Part shown: positions 1-8,013 of the stretch, piece by piece
Layout of the letters: the number at the start of each line of letters is the position of its first letter
Numbering within the stretch: the first letter of the stretch is position 1
Origin: Alphaproteobacteria bacterium
GTDB taxonomy: Bacteria; Pseudomonadota; Alphaproteobacteria; Rickettsiales; JABSSG01
Direction of reading: 5' to 3'
Assembly (NCBI GenBank): GCA_030426905.1
Contig: JAUHXQ010000002.1
Coordinates: forward strand, 62,001 to 126,000
Length of the DNA stretch: 64,000 bases
Translations under genes and position numbers: made by a program
The notes under the pieces: model-generated
Databases searched by the model: none
What the model was told of the DNA's origin: nothing
The model's input: the letters and a program-made list of their open reading frames with translations, nothing else

Positions 1-355
1 GATAAGCAGGTAAGGTTGATGCTAAAGTTTTACCTTCGCCAGTTTTCATCTCAGCAATCATACCTTTATGCAAAGCTATGCCACCGATTAACTGCACATC
101 ATAGTGACGCTGCCCTAAAACTCTCTTGGCAGCCTCTCGCATCACAGCAAAAGCATCTGGCAATACCTCATCTAAATTCTCACCTTGTTGCTGAATACGA
201 TTTTGTAGCAATTTAGTATTTTCTCTTAAGTCAATGTCGGATAATTTTTGATATTTTGCTTCTAATTCATTAATTTTGTTTACAGTAGAGTGAAATGATT
301 TTAAATAACGATCGTTTGCACTACCAAAAATTCTTTTCATTAAGGATTTCAGCAT
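1..355 (-). CDS. secA: SecA preprotein translocase ATPase, N-terminal part (runs off the window)
   Basis: SecA is the ATPase motor that drives unfolded preproteins through SecYEG at the inner membrane. Only the first 118 codons lie here; the gene continues beyond base 1. The reading begins [19 protein letters not shown], and near its end it contains EMKTGEGKT, the Walker A (P-loop) of SecA, after [18 protein letters not shown], which matches the conserved SecA motor start. ATG at 355-353 is chosen; a second ATG five codons in (340-338) is possible. It is divergent from the parvulin gene with about 104 bp between them, an arrangement also known in Rickettsia. Identification is secure despite truncation. 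Confidence 0.96.
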   Translation of the reverse strand, partial: MLKSLMKRIFGSANDRYLKSFHSTVNKINELEAKYQKLSDIDLRENTKLLQNRIQQQGENLDEVLPDAFAVMREAAKRVLGQRHYDVQLIGGIALHKGMIAEMKTGEGKTLASTLPAY

Positions 356-459
356 GATTTTACTTTATTTATTTGAAATTTTACTTTACCAGCATAGATT
401 ATTAGTGCATTATTAGAAAGAATTAATTTCTCAATAGCAATATAATTAAAGGTTTAATA

Positions 460-1284
460 ATGATCATGAGAATCAAACATCTACTACCGGTTGCCGCATT
501 TTTATTTACCGCATCATTAAATGTTTCAGCTTCATCAGATATAGTAGCAAAATATAATGGTAAAGATATACATAAAGCAGAAATAGAGAAGAAACTAAGG
601 ATCCTCTTTCAAGGTTCTTTACCAGAAGGCAAAAAAAATTTTGATGCCTTAAATAAAGAAATTAAACAAAGGCTAGTTGCTGAAATTGTGCAGCAAAAAA
701 CTCTAGAAGATGAGATAGCAAAATCTTCAATTAAAGATAATGATCTTTACAAACAGCAAGTTGCTGAAATAGAAAAAGAAATAGCTATTAATGTTTTCCT
801 AGATCATTATGCAAAAAGAAAAGTTACTGATCAAATGCTAAATGCTGAGTACAGTAATTATATTAAAACCCTAAAAGAAAATGATGAGCTAAAAGTAAGT
901 CATGTGATAGTTAACGATGAAAACAAAGCTAAAGATCTTTTAAAGCAAATCAACAATAAGGCAATTACTTTTGAAGAAGCTGCAAAACAAAACAATATTG
1001 ATGCTACTAGAGCTCAATCTGGTGAAATTGGTTATATTTCAAAAGGAAAAACAGTCCCAGAATTTGAGCAGGCAGCATATAGTGCAAAAAAAAATAATGT
1101 TGTTGGTCCTATTAAAACAGATTTTGGTTGGCATTTAATTAAAGTTACTGACTCTAGAAAGCAAAAAGTTCCTAAATTTGAAGAGATTAAGCCTCAATTA
1201 GCACAGCAAGTATCTGCAAAAGTAAAACAACAATATGTTATAGATGTAATGAAAAACGCTAACATCCAAACTTTTGTTGAATAA
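460..1284 (+). CDS. plp: Periplasmic parvulin-type peptidyl-prolyl cis-trans isomerase
   Basis: This 274-residue protein is a SurA/PpiC-like foldase expected to isomerise Xaa-Pro bonds in exported and outer-membrane proteins. A signal peptide covers about residues 1-24 (basic start, hydrophobic core, VSASS cleavage region). A helical chaperone-like segment (about 30-140) precedes one rotamase domain (about 140-240) with the parvulin signatures KVSHVIV, SGEIGYISKG and FGWHLIKV. An ATG six bases downstream (466) is an alternative start. It is divergent from secA, as in Rickettsia where the protein is called parvulin-like PPIase. A hairpin follows the stop. The domain call is firm; the client range is inferred. 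Confidence 0.93.
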   Translation: MIMRIKHLLPVAAFLFTASLNVSASSDIVAKYNGKDIHKAEIEKKLRILFQGSLPEGKKNFDALNKEIKQRLVAEIVQQKTLEDEIAKSSIKDNDLYKQQVAEIEKEIAINVFLDHYAKRKVTDQMLNAEYSNYIKTLKENDELKVSHVIVNDENKAKDLLKQINNKAITFEEAAKQNNIDATRAQSGEIGYISKGKTVPEFEQAAYSAKKNNVVGPIKTDFGWHLIKVTDSRKQKVPKFEEIKPQLAQQVSAKVKQQYVIDVMKNANIQTFVE

Positions 1285-1290
1285 TTCATT

Positions 1291-1320
1291 AGGCACTGTT
1301 TAGTTCTATAGGCAGTGCCT
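1291..1320 (+). terminator. Hairpin after the parvulin gene, probable terminator
   Basis: A perfect 8-bp inverted repeat, AGGCACTG (1291-1298) and CAGTGCCT (1313-1320), lies seven bases after the parvulin stop and is followed by a weakly U-rich stretch. The short T run makes it a weaker intrinsic terminator than usual, but its placement between two genes fits transcription termination. Confidence 0.5.
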
Positions 1321-1350
1321 TCCTAAAGTTTTCTAAAATGGAGAGAAATT

Positions 1351-3306
1351 ATGACCCAAGATTTAATTCCACGCGAGGTATTGTTTGGCAACCCAGACAA
1401 AATATCAGCAAAAATTAGCCGAGATGGTAAATATATTTCATATTTAGCACCTTTGAATGGTGTGCTTAATATCTATGTAGCAGACCTTGAAGATCTAGAT
1501 AATCCTTTTCCTATAACCAAAGATGAGGAGAGGGGGATACGTTCTTCATTGTGGTTATATGACAATGAACACATTATTTATATCCAAGATGATAAAGGTG
1601 ATGAAAATTGGCATATATATTCAGTAAATATAAATACTAAAGAAAGCAAAAATTTAACTCCCTTTAAGGGAGTAAGGGCAGGTATTGTAAAATACAGTCG
1701 AAATTTCCCTAATAAATTAATGGTATTACTTAATAAGCAAAATCCAGAATATTTTGACTTATACCAACTTGATGTAGCTAGCGGAGATCTCGAGTTAGTC
1801 TACGAAAACAAAGCAAAATTCTCTTCTATGCATATTGATGATGATTATAAATTACGTTTTGCTAGCAGAGAAAATAGTGAAGGTGAAGTAGAAATACATC
1901 AATTTGAAGATGACTTATCTACGACGCTATTTTTGACAGTACCAGCAGACGATCGTTACAACACAACCATCCTTGGTTTTGATAAAACAGGAGATACAAT
2001 TTATTTCAGTGATTCTTTAGACAGAAATACGTCTGCATTAATTTCCTGGAATTTGAAAACAGGCAAAAAGAAAACTATTTATGAAAATGAAAAAGTTGAC
2101 TTTAGTGGTATTTTAACTCACCCAACAAACAAAACAATTCAAGCAGTTTCATCAATTTATGAAAAAACAGAGTGGACTGCATTTAACAAAAAAGTACAAC
2201 AGGATATCGACTATTTAAAGTCAAAACACAATAACGAAGAAATAAGCATTACCGGTCAGACAAAAGATGATAATAAGTGGATTATAGTTTCTATAGCAGA
2301 TAATAAATCTCCATCATATAGCATATATGATCGCAAAACTAAAAAAGAACAATTTTTATTTTCATCCAATAGCAAATTAGACCAGCATGACCTTGTACAT
2401 AGACACCCAGTAGTAATTCCAACCCGTGATGGCTTAGAAATGGTTTGCTATTTGACCATTCCAAAAAATTTAATATCATCATCTAATAAAGGAAATAAGA
2501 AATTTATTCCACAAAAGCCAGTACCGTTAATATTATATGTACATGGCGGACCAACTGCTAGAGACGTTTGGGGGTTTTGTACAACTTCACAGTGGCTTGC
2601 AAATAGAGGCTACGCAACTCTGCAAGTTAATTATCGAGGCTCCAGCGGTTTTGGAAAAAAATATATCAACCTTGGTCATGGTGAATGGGCCGCTAAAGCA
2701 CATGATGATTTACTAGATGCAGTCAACTGGGCTGTTGATAATAAAATTGCGATAAAAGAAAAAATTGCAATAATGGGAGGCAGTTATGGTGGCTATGCAG
2801 CTCTAGTAGGTCTTACATTCACACCTGATGTTTTCGCTTGCGGCATTGATATCGTAGGGCCTTCAAACTTGACGACACTAATAAAATCTATCCCCCCATA
2901 TTGGAAACCTTATTATAATTCCTTAATAAGAAAAATAGGAGGCGACCCTGATACTGAAGAGGGAAGAAAATTTTTAGAGTCAAAGTCTCCTTTAACTTTT
3001 TGTCACCGCATAAATAAACCATTGCTTATTGCGCAAGGAGCAAATGATCCAAGAGTAAAGAAAGCTGAAGCAGACCAAATTGTTGCCGCATTAAAAGAAA
3101 AGAAGATTCCAGTAACATATTTATTATATCCTGATGAGGGACACGGCTTAGCTAAGCCAGAAAATCGCATGGCATTTTTTGCTGCAGCTGAACAGTATCT
3201 TGCAAAATGCTTAGGAGGGAAATGCGAGCCTATCGGTAAAGATCTAAAAAACTCTAGTGTACAAATAATAGAAGGAACAGAAATTATTGAGCCAAGTGCA
3301 GTATGA
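1351..3306 (+). CDS. S9 family prolyl oligopeptidase / acylaminoacyl-peptidase-like serine peptidase
   Basis: A 651-residue cytoplasmic serine peptidase that would cleave short peptides. The N-terminal 350 residues form a beta-propeller-like region (repeated DGKYISY and DNEHIIYIQDD style blades); the C-terminal 270 form an alpha/beta-hydrolase. The catalytic triad is visible: Ser478 in GGSYGGYA, Asp566 in GANDPRV and His598 in DEGHGL. The oxyanion region YVHGGPTARD is also present. No signal peptide is seen. The start follows GGAGAGAAATT, a good ribosome binding site. It stands alone between the parvulin hairpin and the convergent potG. Exact substrate preference (Pro-specific or acyl-aminoacyl) cannot be decided from motifs. 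Confidence 0.92.
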   Translation: MTQDLIPREVLFGNPDKISAKISRDGKYISYLAPLNGVLNIYVADLEDLDNPFPITKDEERGIRSSLWLYDNEHIIYIQDDKGDENWHIYSVNINTKESKNLTPFKGVRAGIVKYSRNFPNKLMVLLNKQNPEYFDLYQLDVASGDLELVYENKAKFSSMHIDDDYKLRFASRENSEGEVEIHQFEDDLSTTLFLTVPADDRYNTTILGFDKTGDTIYFSDSLDRNTSALISWNLKTGKKKTIYENEKVDFSGILTHPTNKTIQAVSSIYEKTEWTAFNKKVQQDIDYLKSKHNNEEISITGQTKDDNKWIIVSIADNKSPSYSIYDRKTKKEQFLFSSNSKLDQHDLVHRHPVVIPTRDGLEMVCYLTIPKNLISSSNKGNKKFIPQKPVPLILYVHGGPTARDVWGFCTTSQWLANRGYATLQVNYRGSSGFGKKYINLGHGEWAAKAHDDLLDAVNWAVDNKIAIKEKIAIMGGSYGGYAALVGLTFTPDVFACGIDIVGPSNLTTLIKSIPPYWKPYYNSLIRKIGGDPDTEEGRKFLESKSPLTFCHRINKPLLIAQGANDPRVKKAEADQIVAALKEKKIPVTYLLYPDEGHGLAKPENRMAFFAAAEQYLAKCLGGKCEPIGKDLKNSSVQIIEGTEIIEPSAV

Positions 3307-3370
3307 TTTTTTAGTGTGCCTTGCGCAGAGAGCTCAGCCGCCAACTATAAAATAGTTTGTATAGCGCGTA

Positions 3371-4519
3371 CTATTCGGTTAATATTACGCCATCAGTATA
3401 ATACCAAGAGATATAAACTTTTTTTCCTGGAATAAGCTCTGGGTTTTTTGCTCTCTCTGAGGTTGGCACAGTAACATGAATATTTTTTTTGTTTTTTAGC
3501 TCTACATGGTAAACAATCTTATCGCCAAGAAACGCATAATCAATTACGGTACCAACAACTTGATTTTCGTTTTTTGCGGGCTTAATATCTATGCCTACTT
3601 CCTCTGGTCTAACTCCAACCCATATTACTTGACCTAGCACCAGTTCAATTTTACTTTTTGCCATAATAATTTCTTTAGTCTCTTCAATCTTGATACCAAA
3701 AAATCCTTTTTTATTTTTTAGTTTTACGACAATACCTTGGAAAATATTGATTGAATCGACAAATTCTGCAACAAATCGTGAATTTGGAAATTCGTATATA
3801 TCTTCGGCTTCTCCAATTTGCAATACTTTACCATCTTTCATCACTGCCATTTTGTCAGCTAAAGTCATAGCCTCTTCTTGATCGTGAGTAACCATAATAA
3901 AAGTAGTATTTAACATATACTGAATTTTAATCAGTTCAACTTTAGTGTTTTCTTTAGTTTGTCTATCTAATGCTCCTAAAGGCTCATCTAATAATAATAA
4001 TTTAGGTCTCTTTATTAATGATCGAGCAAGTGCTACACGCTGTTTTTGCCCACCTGAGAGCTGATGAGGCCTACGGTAAGCAAGGTTTTCGAGATTAACC
4101 ATACTCAGCGATTCTTCAACTCTTGCTTTTCTTTCGTTTTTACTCAGATTTTTTTCTTGCATGAGTCCAAATGCTATATTGTCTGCAACATTCATATGAG
4201 GAAATAACGCATAGGACTGAAACATCATATTTATTGGACGCTCGTAAGGAGGCAAATTAGTAATATCCTGACCATCAAGTAAAATAGATCCTGAATCTGG
4301 CGACTCAAATCCTGCAATCATTCTCAATAGAGTTGTTTTGCCGCAGCCTGATGGTCCTACCAACACAAACAAGTCTCCTTCATCAATTTCTAAGCTTATA
4401 TTATCTACAATATTATGTTCTTGACCTGAGAACGCTTTTGTTAAATTCAAAATATTGACTAAAACTTTGTTTTGTATAGAACTAGTTTTTGTTCGTTTTT
4501 TTGTTAGTATTTTACCCAT
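3371..4519 (-). CDS. potG: Putrescine ABC transporter ATP-binding protein
   Basis: This 382-residue ATPase would power polyamine import at the inner membrane. The ABC domain spans about residues 20-255, with Walker A GPSGCGKTTLL, Q-loop MMFQSYALFPHM, signature LSGGQKQR, Walker B LLLLDEPLGALD and switch VTHDQEEAM. A TOBE-like domain follows (VRPEEVGI, DYAFLGDKIVYHV). The ERPINMMFQSYALFPHM region is the form found in PotG/PotA. Its ATG abuts the potF stop (TAAATG), so the two genes are translationally coupled. No permease genes (potH/potI) follow; the next gene is a convergent peptidase. PotA versus PotG is decided mainly by the potF neighbour. Confidence 0.9.
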   Translation of the reverse strand: MGKILTKKRTKTSSIQNKVLVNILNLTKAFSGQEHNIVDNISLEIDEGDLFVLVGPSGCGKTTLLRMIAGFESPDSGSILLDGQDITNLPPYERPINMMFQSYALFPHMNVADNIAFGLMQEKNLSKNERKARVEESLSMVNLENLAYRRPHQLSGGQKQRVALARSLIKRPKLLLLDEPLGALDRQTKENTKVELIKIQYMLNTTFIMVTHDQEEAMTLADKMAVMKDGKVLQIGEAEDIYEFPNSRFVAEFVDSINIFQGIVVKLKNKKGFFGIKIEETKEIIMAKSKIELVLGQVIWVGVRPEEVGIDIKPAKNENQVVGTVIDYAFLGDKIVYHVELKNKKNIHVTVPTSERAKNPELIPGKKVYISWYYTDGVILTE

Positions 4520-5620
4520 TTACTCTGTAGCAGTTAAAATATCGTTCCATATTCTGTTGCGTTTTCTTATTATACTAAGATTATGCACTTTACTAATATA
4601 TGCTTTAGCCATAGCTTGTGATGACGGATTAAGCACAGGATCATCAATCAATGATTGACTAAGAAAATGTATAGCTTTTGCATTAGCTGGCATATGTTTG
4701 GTATATTGACTGTTTTCTGCAGAAGTTTTGGCATTTAACAGAAAGTCTATAAATTTATGGCTGTCATCTGCATGTAAAGATGTACGAGGAATAGCCATAG
4801 CATCAATGCTAAGCAAAAATCCTTCTTTTGGTAAGGAATATTTAACATTAACTTTACTATCATCTGATATTTCAATTTTTTCTTTGCTTCGGGCTATGTC
4901 ACCTACCCATCCCAAAGCAATGCAAACACTACCATTTGCTAAGTCATCTGAGTATTTGTCATTAGAGAAATATTTAATATATTTTCTTACTTTTTGAAGC
5001 GTATTTTGTGCTATTTTTAATGTTTTATCATTAATATCGTTAGGATTATAGCCATTATATAATATTGCTAAAGAAATTATTTCTGACGGGGAGCTAAACC
5101 ATGCAATTCCACATTTTGAAAATTTTTCAGCATAATGAGGATTAAAGATTAAATCTAAGCTATTTATAGGCGCATCACTATCAATTTTCTCTAACATGTC
5201 TGCATTATAGCCCAAACCTGTAATTGTCCACATGTAAGGGATAGAGTATTTATTACCAGGGTCGCTTTCAGCAAGTAACTGTAGTATTTTAGGATTAATA
5301 TTTTTATAATTTTGAAGATTTTTTTTATTTATTGGTTGGTATAGTTTCATATTTATTTGATTCGTCAGAAAATAGCCATTAGAAGGGAAGACTAAATCAT
5401 AACCAGTATTTCCTGAGATTAGCTTAGCATCTAACATTTCTTCACTATCGAAAACATCATATACTATTTCAATATTTGTCTTCTTATAAAACTGATTAAT
5501 ACTATTATTGCTTATGAAATCAGACCAGTTATATATATATATTTTTTTAGAACTATCACTATGAGTAAAATTTATGCAGAATATAAAGGATAATATATAA
5601 AAAAATATTGCTTTAACCAT
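4520..5620 (-). CDS. potF: Periplasmic putrescine-binding protein, PotF-like
   Basis: A 366-residue solute-binding protein with an N-terminal signal peptide (about residues 1-20, hydrophobic AIFFYILSFIFCINF). The mature start KKIYIYNWSDFI and the segments VVYDVFDS-like IVYDVFDSEEMLDAKL, YDLVFPS, PYMWTITGLGYN and CIALGWVGDIARS closely follow the E. coli PotF pattern, including the polyamine-binding aromatic and acidic positions. It would capture putrescine and deliver it to a permease energised by the adjacent potG product. The gene is first in a two-gene operon with a recognisable promoter upstream. Family assignment is strong; putrescine rather than spermidine specificity is inferred from PotF resemblance. 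Confidence 0.9.
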   Translation of the reverse strand: MVKAIFFYILSFIFCINFTHSDSSKKIYIYNWSDFISNNSINQFYKKTNIEIVYDVFDSEEMLDAKLISGNTGYDLVFPSNGYFLTNQINMKLYQPINKKNLQNYKNINPKILQLLAESDPGNKYSIPYMWTITGLGYNADMLEKIDSDAPINSLDLIFNPHYAEKFSKCGIAWFSSPSEIISLAILYNGYNPNDINDKTLKIAQNTLQKVRKYIKYFSNDKYSDDLANGSVCIALGWVGDIARSKEKIEISDDSKVNVKYSLPKEGFLLSIDAMAIPRTSLHADDSHKFIDFLLNAKTSAENSQYTKHMPANAKAIHFLSQSLIDDPVLNPSSQAMAKAYISKVHNLSIIRKRNRIWNDILTATE

Positions 5621-5668
5621 ACCAAGGCCTTTATTTATAAAATTAACACATAGCGAAATAGAGTGTTT

Positions 5669-5697
5669 ATATTAGAGTATAAGCTATTAATTGTTAA
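5669..5697 (-). promoter_or_regulatory. Candidate sigma-70 type promoter for potF-potG
   Basis: On the minus strand TTAACA (5697-5692) is separated by exactly 17 bases from TAATAT (5674-5669), about 50 bases upstream of the potF start. Spacing and hexamers fit a housekeeping promoter. In an A+T-rich genome such matches arise by chance, so support is moderate. Confidence 0.45.
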
Positions 5698-5926
5698 GGA
5701 TTTTTTGTGATTATTGCAACTGTCTTTCTAGAAAAAACACTAGCTTATATCAAGCTTATATAATTAGCCAGTTATCAAAATTATACAGATTTTTACCACT
5801 ATAAGAATGAGGGAAGTAAAATTATTGCTCCCCGATATTAATATATTTTAATGCATAATATATATTATGGAAACAATGCTATGTATCTTGCTTAATCCCA
5901 GAGAAATAAAATATTTTAATTAGTTA
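5698..5926. other. Intergenic remainder upstream of the potF promoter, no gene seen
   Basis: The full potF-to-lipoprotein gap is 306 bases. Outside the potF promoter it is A+T-rich with stops in all frames, no convincing ORF, RNA gene or strong hairpin. It separates potF from the stop of the next minus-strand gene. Confidence 0.5.
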
Positions 5927-6328
5927 CTATTTATTGCTACTATCTTTCTCCATAAACACTGTTACGTGAGAAGGATATTGGCTCATAGCACCGGATAACG
6001 CATCAACTATCAATCCAGGCCACCAGATAATATTAACTAAGGTAACTTTATTGAAGCTTTCACCAGTACCAAAGTTTCGTTGAGTGTAGCCAGGCTTTTT
6101 GCATGAAGGAGTTAGGGGACCTTGAGACCTATTTACTGTTATTATTCCAGGATTAGACGGAAGTATATAAGAGCCTCCCTTCCCATCTATAATAGTGCAT
6201 TTTACCTTTTTTAATACGTTGTTTTCTTCATCTACAACCTGCACATTGATAGATTGAGTAGTACCAGAAAACACTGTGGCACACCCATTTAACAACATAA
6301 AAACTACTAGCACGAATAATCTAATCAT
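5927..6328 (-). CDS. Small lipoprotein of unknown function
   Basis: A 133-residue protein with a type II signal peptide: hydrophobic residues 4-13 followed by the lipobox LNGC, so Cys16 would be lipidated. After the lipobox it reads ATVFSGTTQSINVQV, a start seen in small bacterial lipoproteins of unknown function, followed by a predicted beta-rich domain (residues 20-95) and a hydrophobic patch VNIIWWPGLIVDALSGAM near residue 100. It stands alone between potF and dacB, all on the minus strand, with about 115 bp to the dacB-side gene. The envelope location is well supported; the role is unknown. Confidence 0.75.
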   Translation of the reverse strand: MIRLFVLVVFMLLNGCATVFSGTTQSINVQVVDEENNVLKKVKCTIIDGKGGSYILPSNPGIITVNRSQGPLTPSCKKPGYTQRNFGTGESFNKVTLVNIIWWPGLIVDALSGAMSQYPSHVTVFMEKDSSNK

Positions 6329-6442
6329 AAAATTTCCTTAATTTAATTGGTAAGCTTTTAATTATTTTTTACTTTTATAGTTGTAATATAGCTTAACCGA
6401 AATAAAAATCTATATTTAATTTAACTTTTAAACAACTTTAGA

Positions 6443-7882
6443 TCACGAAGGATAGCGATTTGCACGAGAAGAATCATCTAAAAGCCTATAGAGGATTTGG
6501 TCTTCAAGGGATTTAACATCACTATAGGTTAGATTATGATTGCTAATCATTATTGCAAACGCGTAATGTGGGCCTTTTGGAGGCATATAAAAACCTGCTA
6601 AAGCAGAAGAGTTTTCTAAATTTCCTGTTTTAGCATGGATATATTTGTGGTAAGGATCTTTAATTTGCCTATATCTTAAAGTACCTTCCTTGCCATATTG
6701 TGGTAGAGTGCTAACGAATATATCTAAAGTTCTAGGAGAAGAATGCACTTTACTTAGCAAATTAACTAATGCTTTTGGTGACAAAAGGTTGTAACGAGAC
6801 TCCCCTGCTCCATCTTTTAATTTGAAACTTTTTTTATGAAACCCTTGTTCAGTCAAAAAGTTCTTCATTATCCATTCGCCATCTTCATCATTTCCTTCTC
6901 TACCTGTTTGTTTCGCAGCAATAAATTTAAACAACGAACCAGCAGAAACATTGCATGAATCCTGTAATATATCGACAAAAATTTCCTTTAGCGGAGGAGA
7001 TTCATGAACGTATATTGTATTTTTTCCTGAAGCTTTACCAAACTTTATTTCTCCTTTGAGCTTTATATTATTTTCTAATAATAGCTTATTGATATAGTCT
7101 ACAACCATTTTTCTATTATCTTGCAATGCAAAATTTAGTCGAACAGGTCTATGATCGTCATTAAATATACATCCATATACATCATAATTATTACTGCCTA
7201 CATACTTAGACTTATAAGGACATTGATATTTTTTAGGAGCAACTGTTTCTACAGTATTGTTAATACGCAATACATAAGGTCTATCGATATCTAATTTTGC
7301 TACTTTCCCTAAAGAGTTAGGAGACATCCAAGCTTCGCTACAATTTTTATCTATGATAATAGCACTTTTAGGAGCAGCATAACAAAACGGATTATTATCC
7401 CAGGTAAATCCTCCCGGAGCATTAGTGTGTTCATCTATTAACGAATCATCAATCACCACATTTCTTGCTATTTTATTTATGTCTAATTTTGCAAAGATAT
7501 TTTGTAAATCTGTATATTTTAAGCTAGGATCGGCAGTAAATTTTATATATAAGTCTGAATCAAGCTTTTTCTGTTTTGTATTTATTTCTTTATCAGCATA
7601 TAAGCATGTTTTAAATTTAAATTCTGCTCCCAAATGGTTTAATGCGCTATAAGCAGTAAATAGCTTTGTGGTGCTTGCAGGTATAAATAGTCTATCAGCA
7701 TGTAATGCAAATTTTGCTTTCCCTGTGTTAAGATTCTTAAAATATATGCCAATATTTATATCGCCAGCTTCAGTATCAATAATATTTTTAATTTTACTGT
7801 AAAGATCATTGCTATTTCTTGCTAAAGTAGCGTTAGAAAGAACAATTGCCAGTATAACTAGTGAAATTTTAAATAACTTCAT
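6443..7882 (-). CDS. dacB: D-alanyl-D-alanine carboxypeptidase/endopeptidase, PBP4 (peptidase S13) family
   Basis: A 479-residue exported enzyme that trims peptidoglycan stem peptides or cross-links in the periplasm. A signal peptide covers residues 1-21. The three active-site motifs are present: S70-T-T-K73 in PASTTK, a SxN element (SCN, near residue 308) and K418-T-G in HAKTGNLE. The large insertion between motif 1 and motif 2 (about residues 90-280) is the hallmark of family S13. A good ribosome binding site GGAGT lies five bases from the ATG. Its presence, with a beta-lactamase at 56 kb, implies a peptidoglycan layer. Related class C beta-lactamases lack the long insertion, so PBP4 is preferred. 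Confidence 0.92.
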   Translation of the reverse strand: MKLFKISLVILAIVLSNATLARNSNDLYSKIKNIIDTEAGDINIGIYFKNLNTGKAKFALHADRLFIPASTTKLFTAYSALNHLGAEFKFKTCLYADKEINTKQKKLDSDLYIKFTADPSLKYTDLQNIFAKLDINKIARNVVIDDSLIDEHTNAPGGFTWDNNPFCYAAPKSAIIIDKNCSEAWMSPNSLGKVAKLDIDRPYVLRINNTVETVAPKKYQCPYKSKYVGSNNYDVYGCIFNDDHRPVRLNFALQDNRKMVVDYINKLLLENNIKLKGEIKFGKASGKNTIYVHESPPLKEIFVDILQDSCNVSAGSLFKFIAAKQTGREGNDEDGEWIMKNFLTEQGFHKKSFKLKDGAGESRYNLLSPKALVNLLSKVHSSPRTLDIFVSTLPQYGKEGTLRYRQIKDPYHKYIHAKTGNLENSSALAGFYMPPKGPHYAFAIMISNHNLTYSDVKSLEDQILYRLLDDSSRANRYPS

Positions 7883-8013
7883 TAATTACTCCAATAACTA
7901 ATATGTATAAGCGTGTGGTAATTAATTAATATATATGATAACAGGGGTTTTCTCAATTAATTATTTTTGTTATATTTGCATTAGTCACTTAATTTTTAAT
8001 CTCATAATTATCA

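Noticed and set aside
3307-3370. Terminator between the prolyl oligopeptidase and potG
   Set aside because: The short gap has no convincing stem-loop with a T run.
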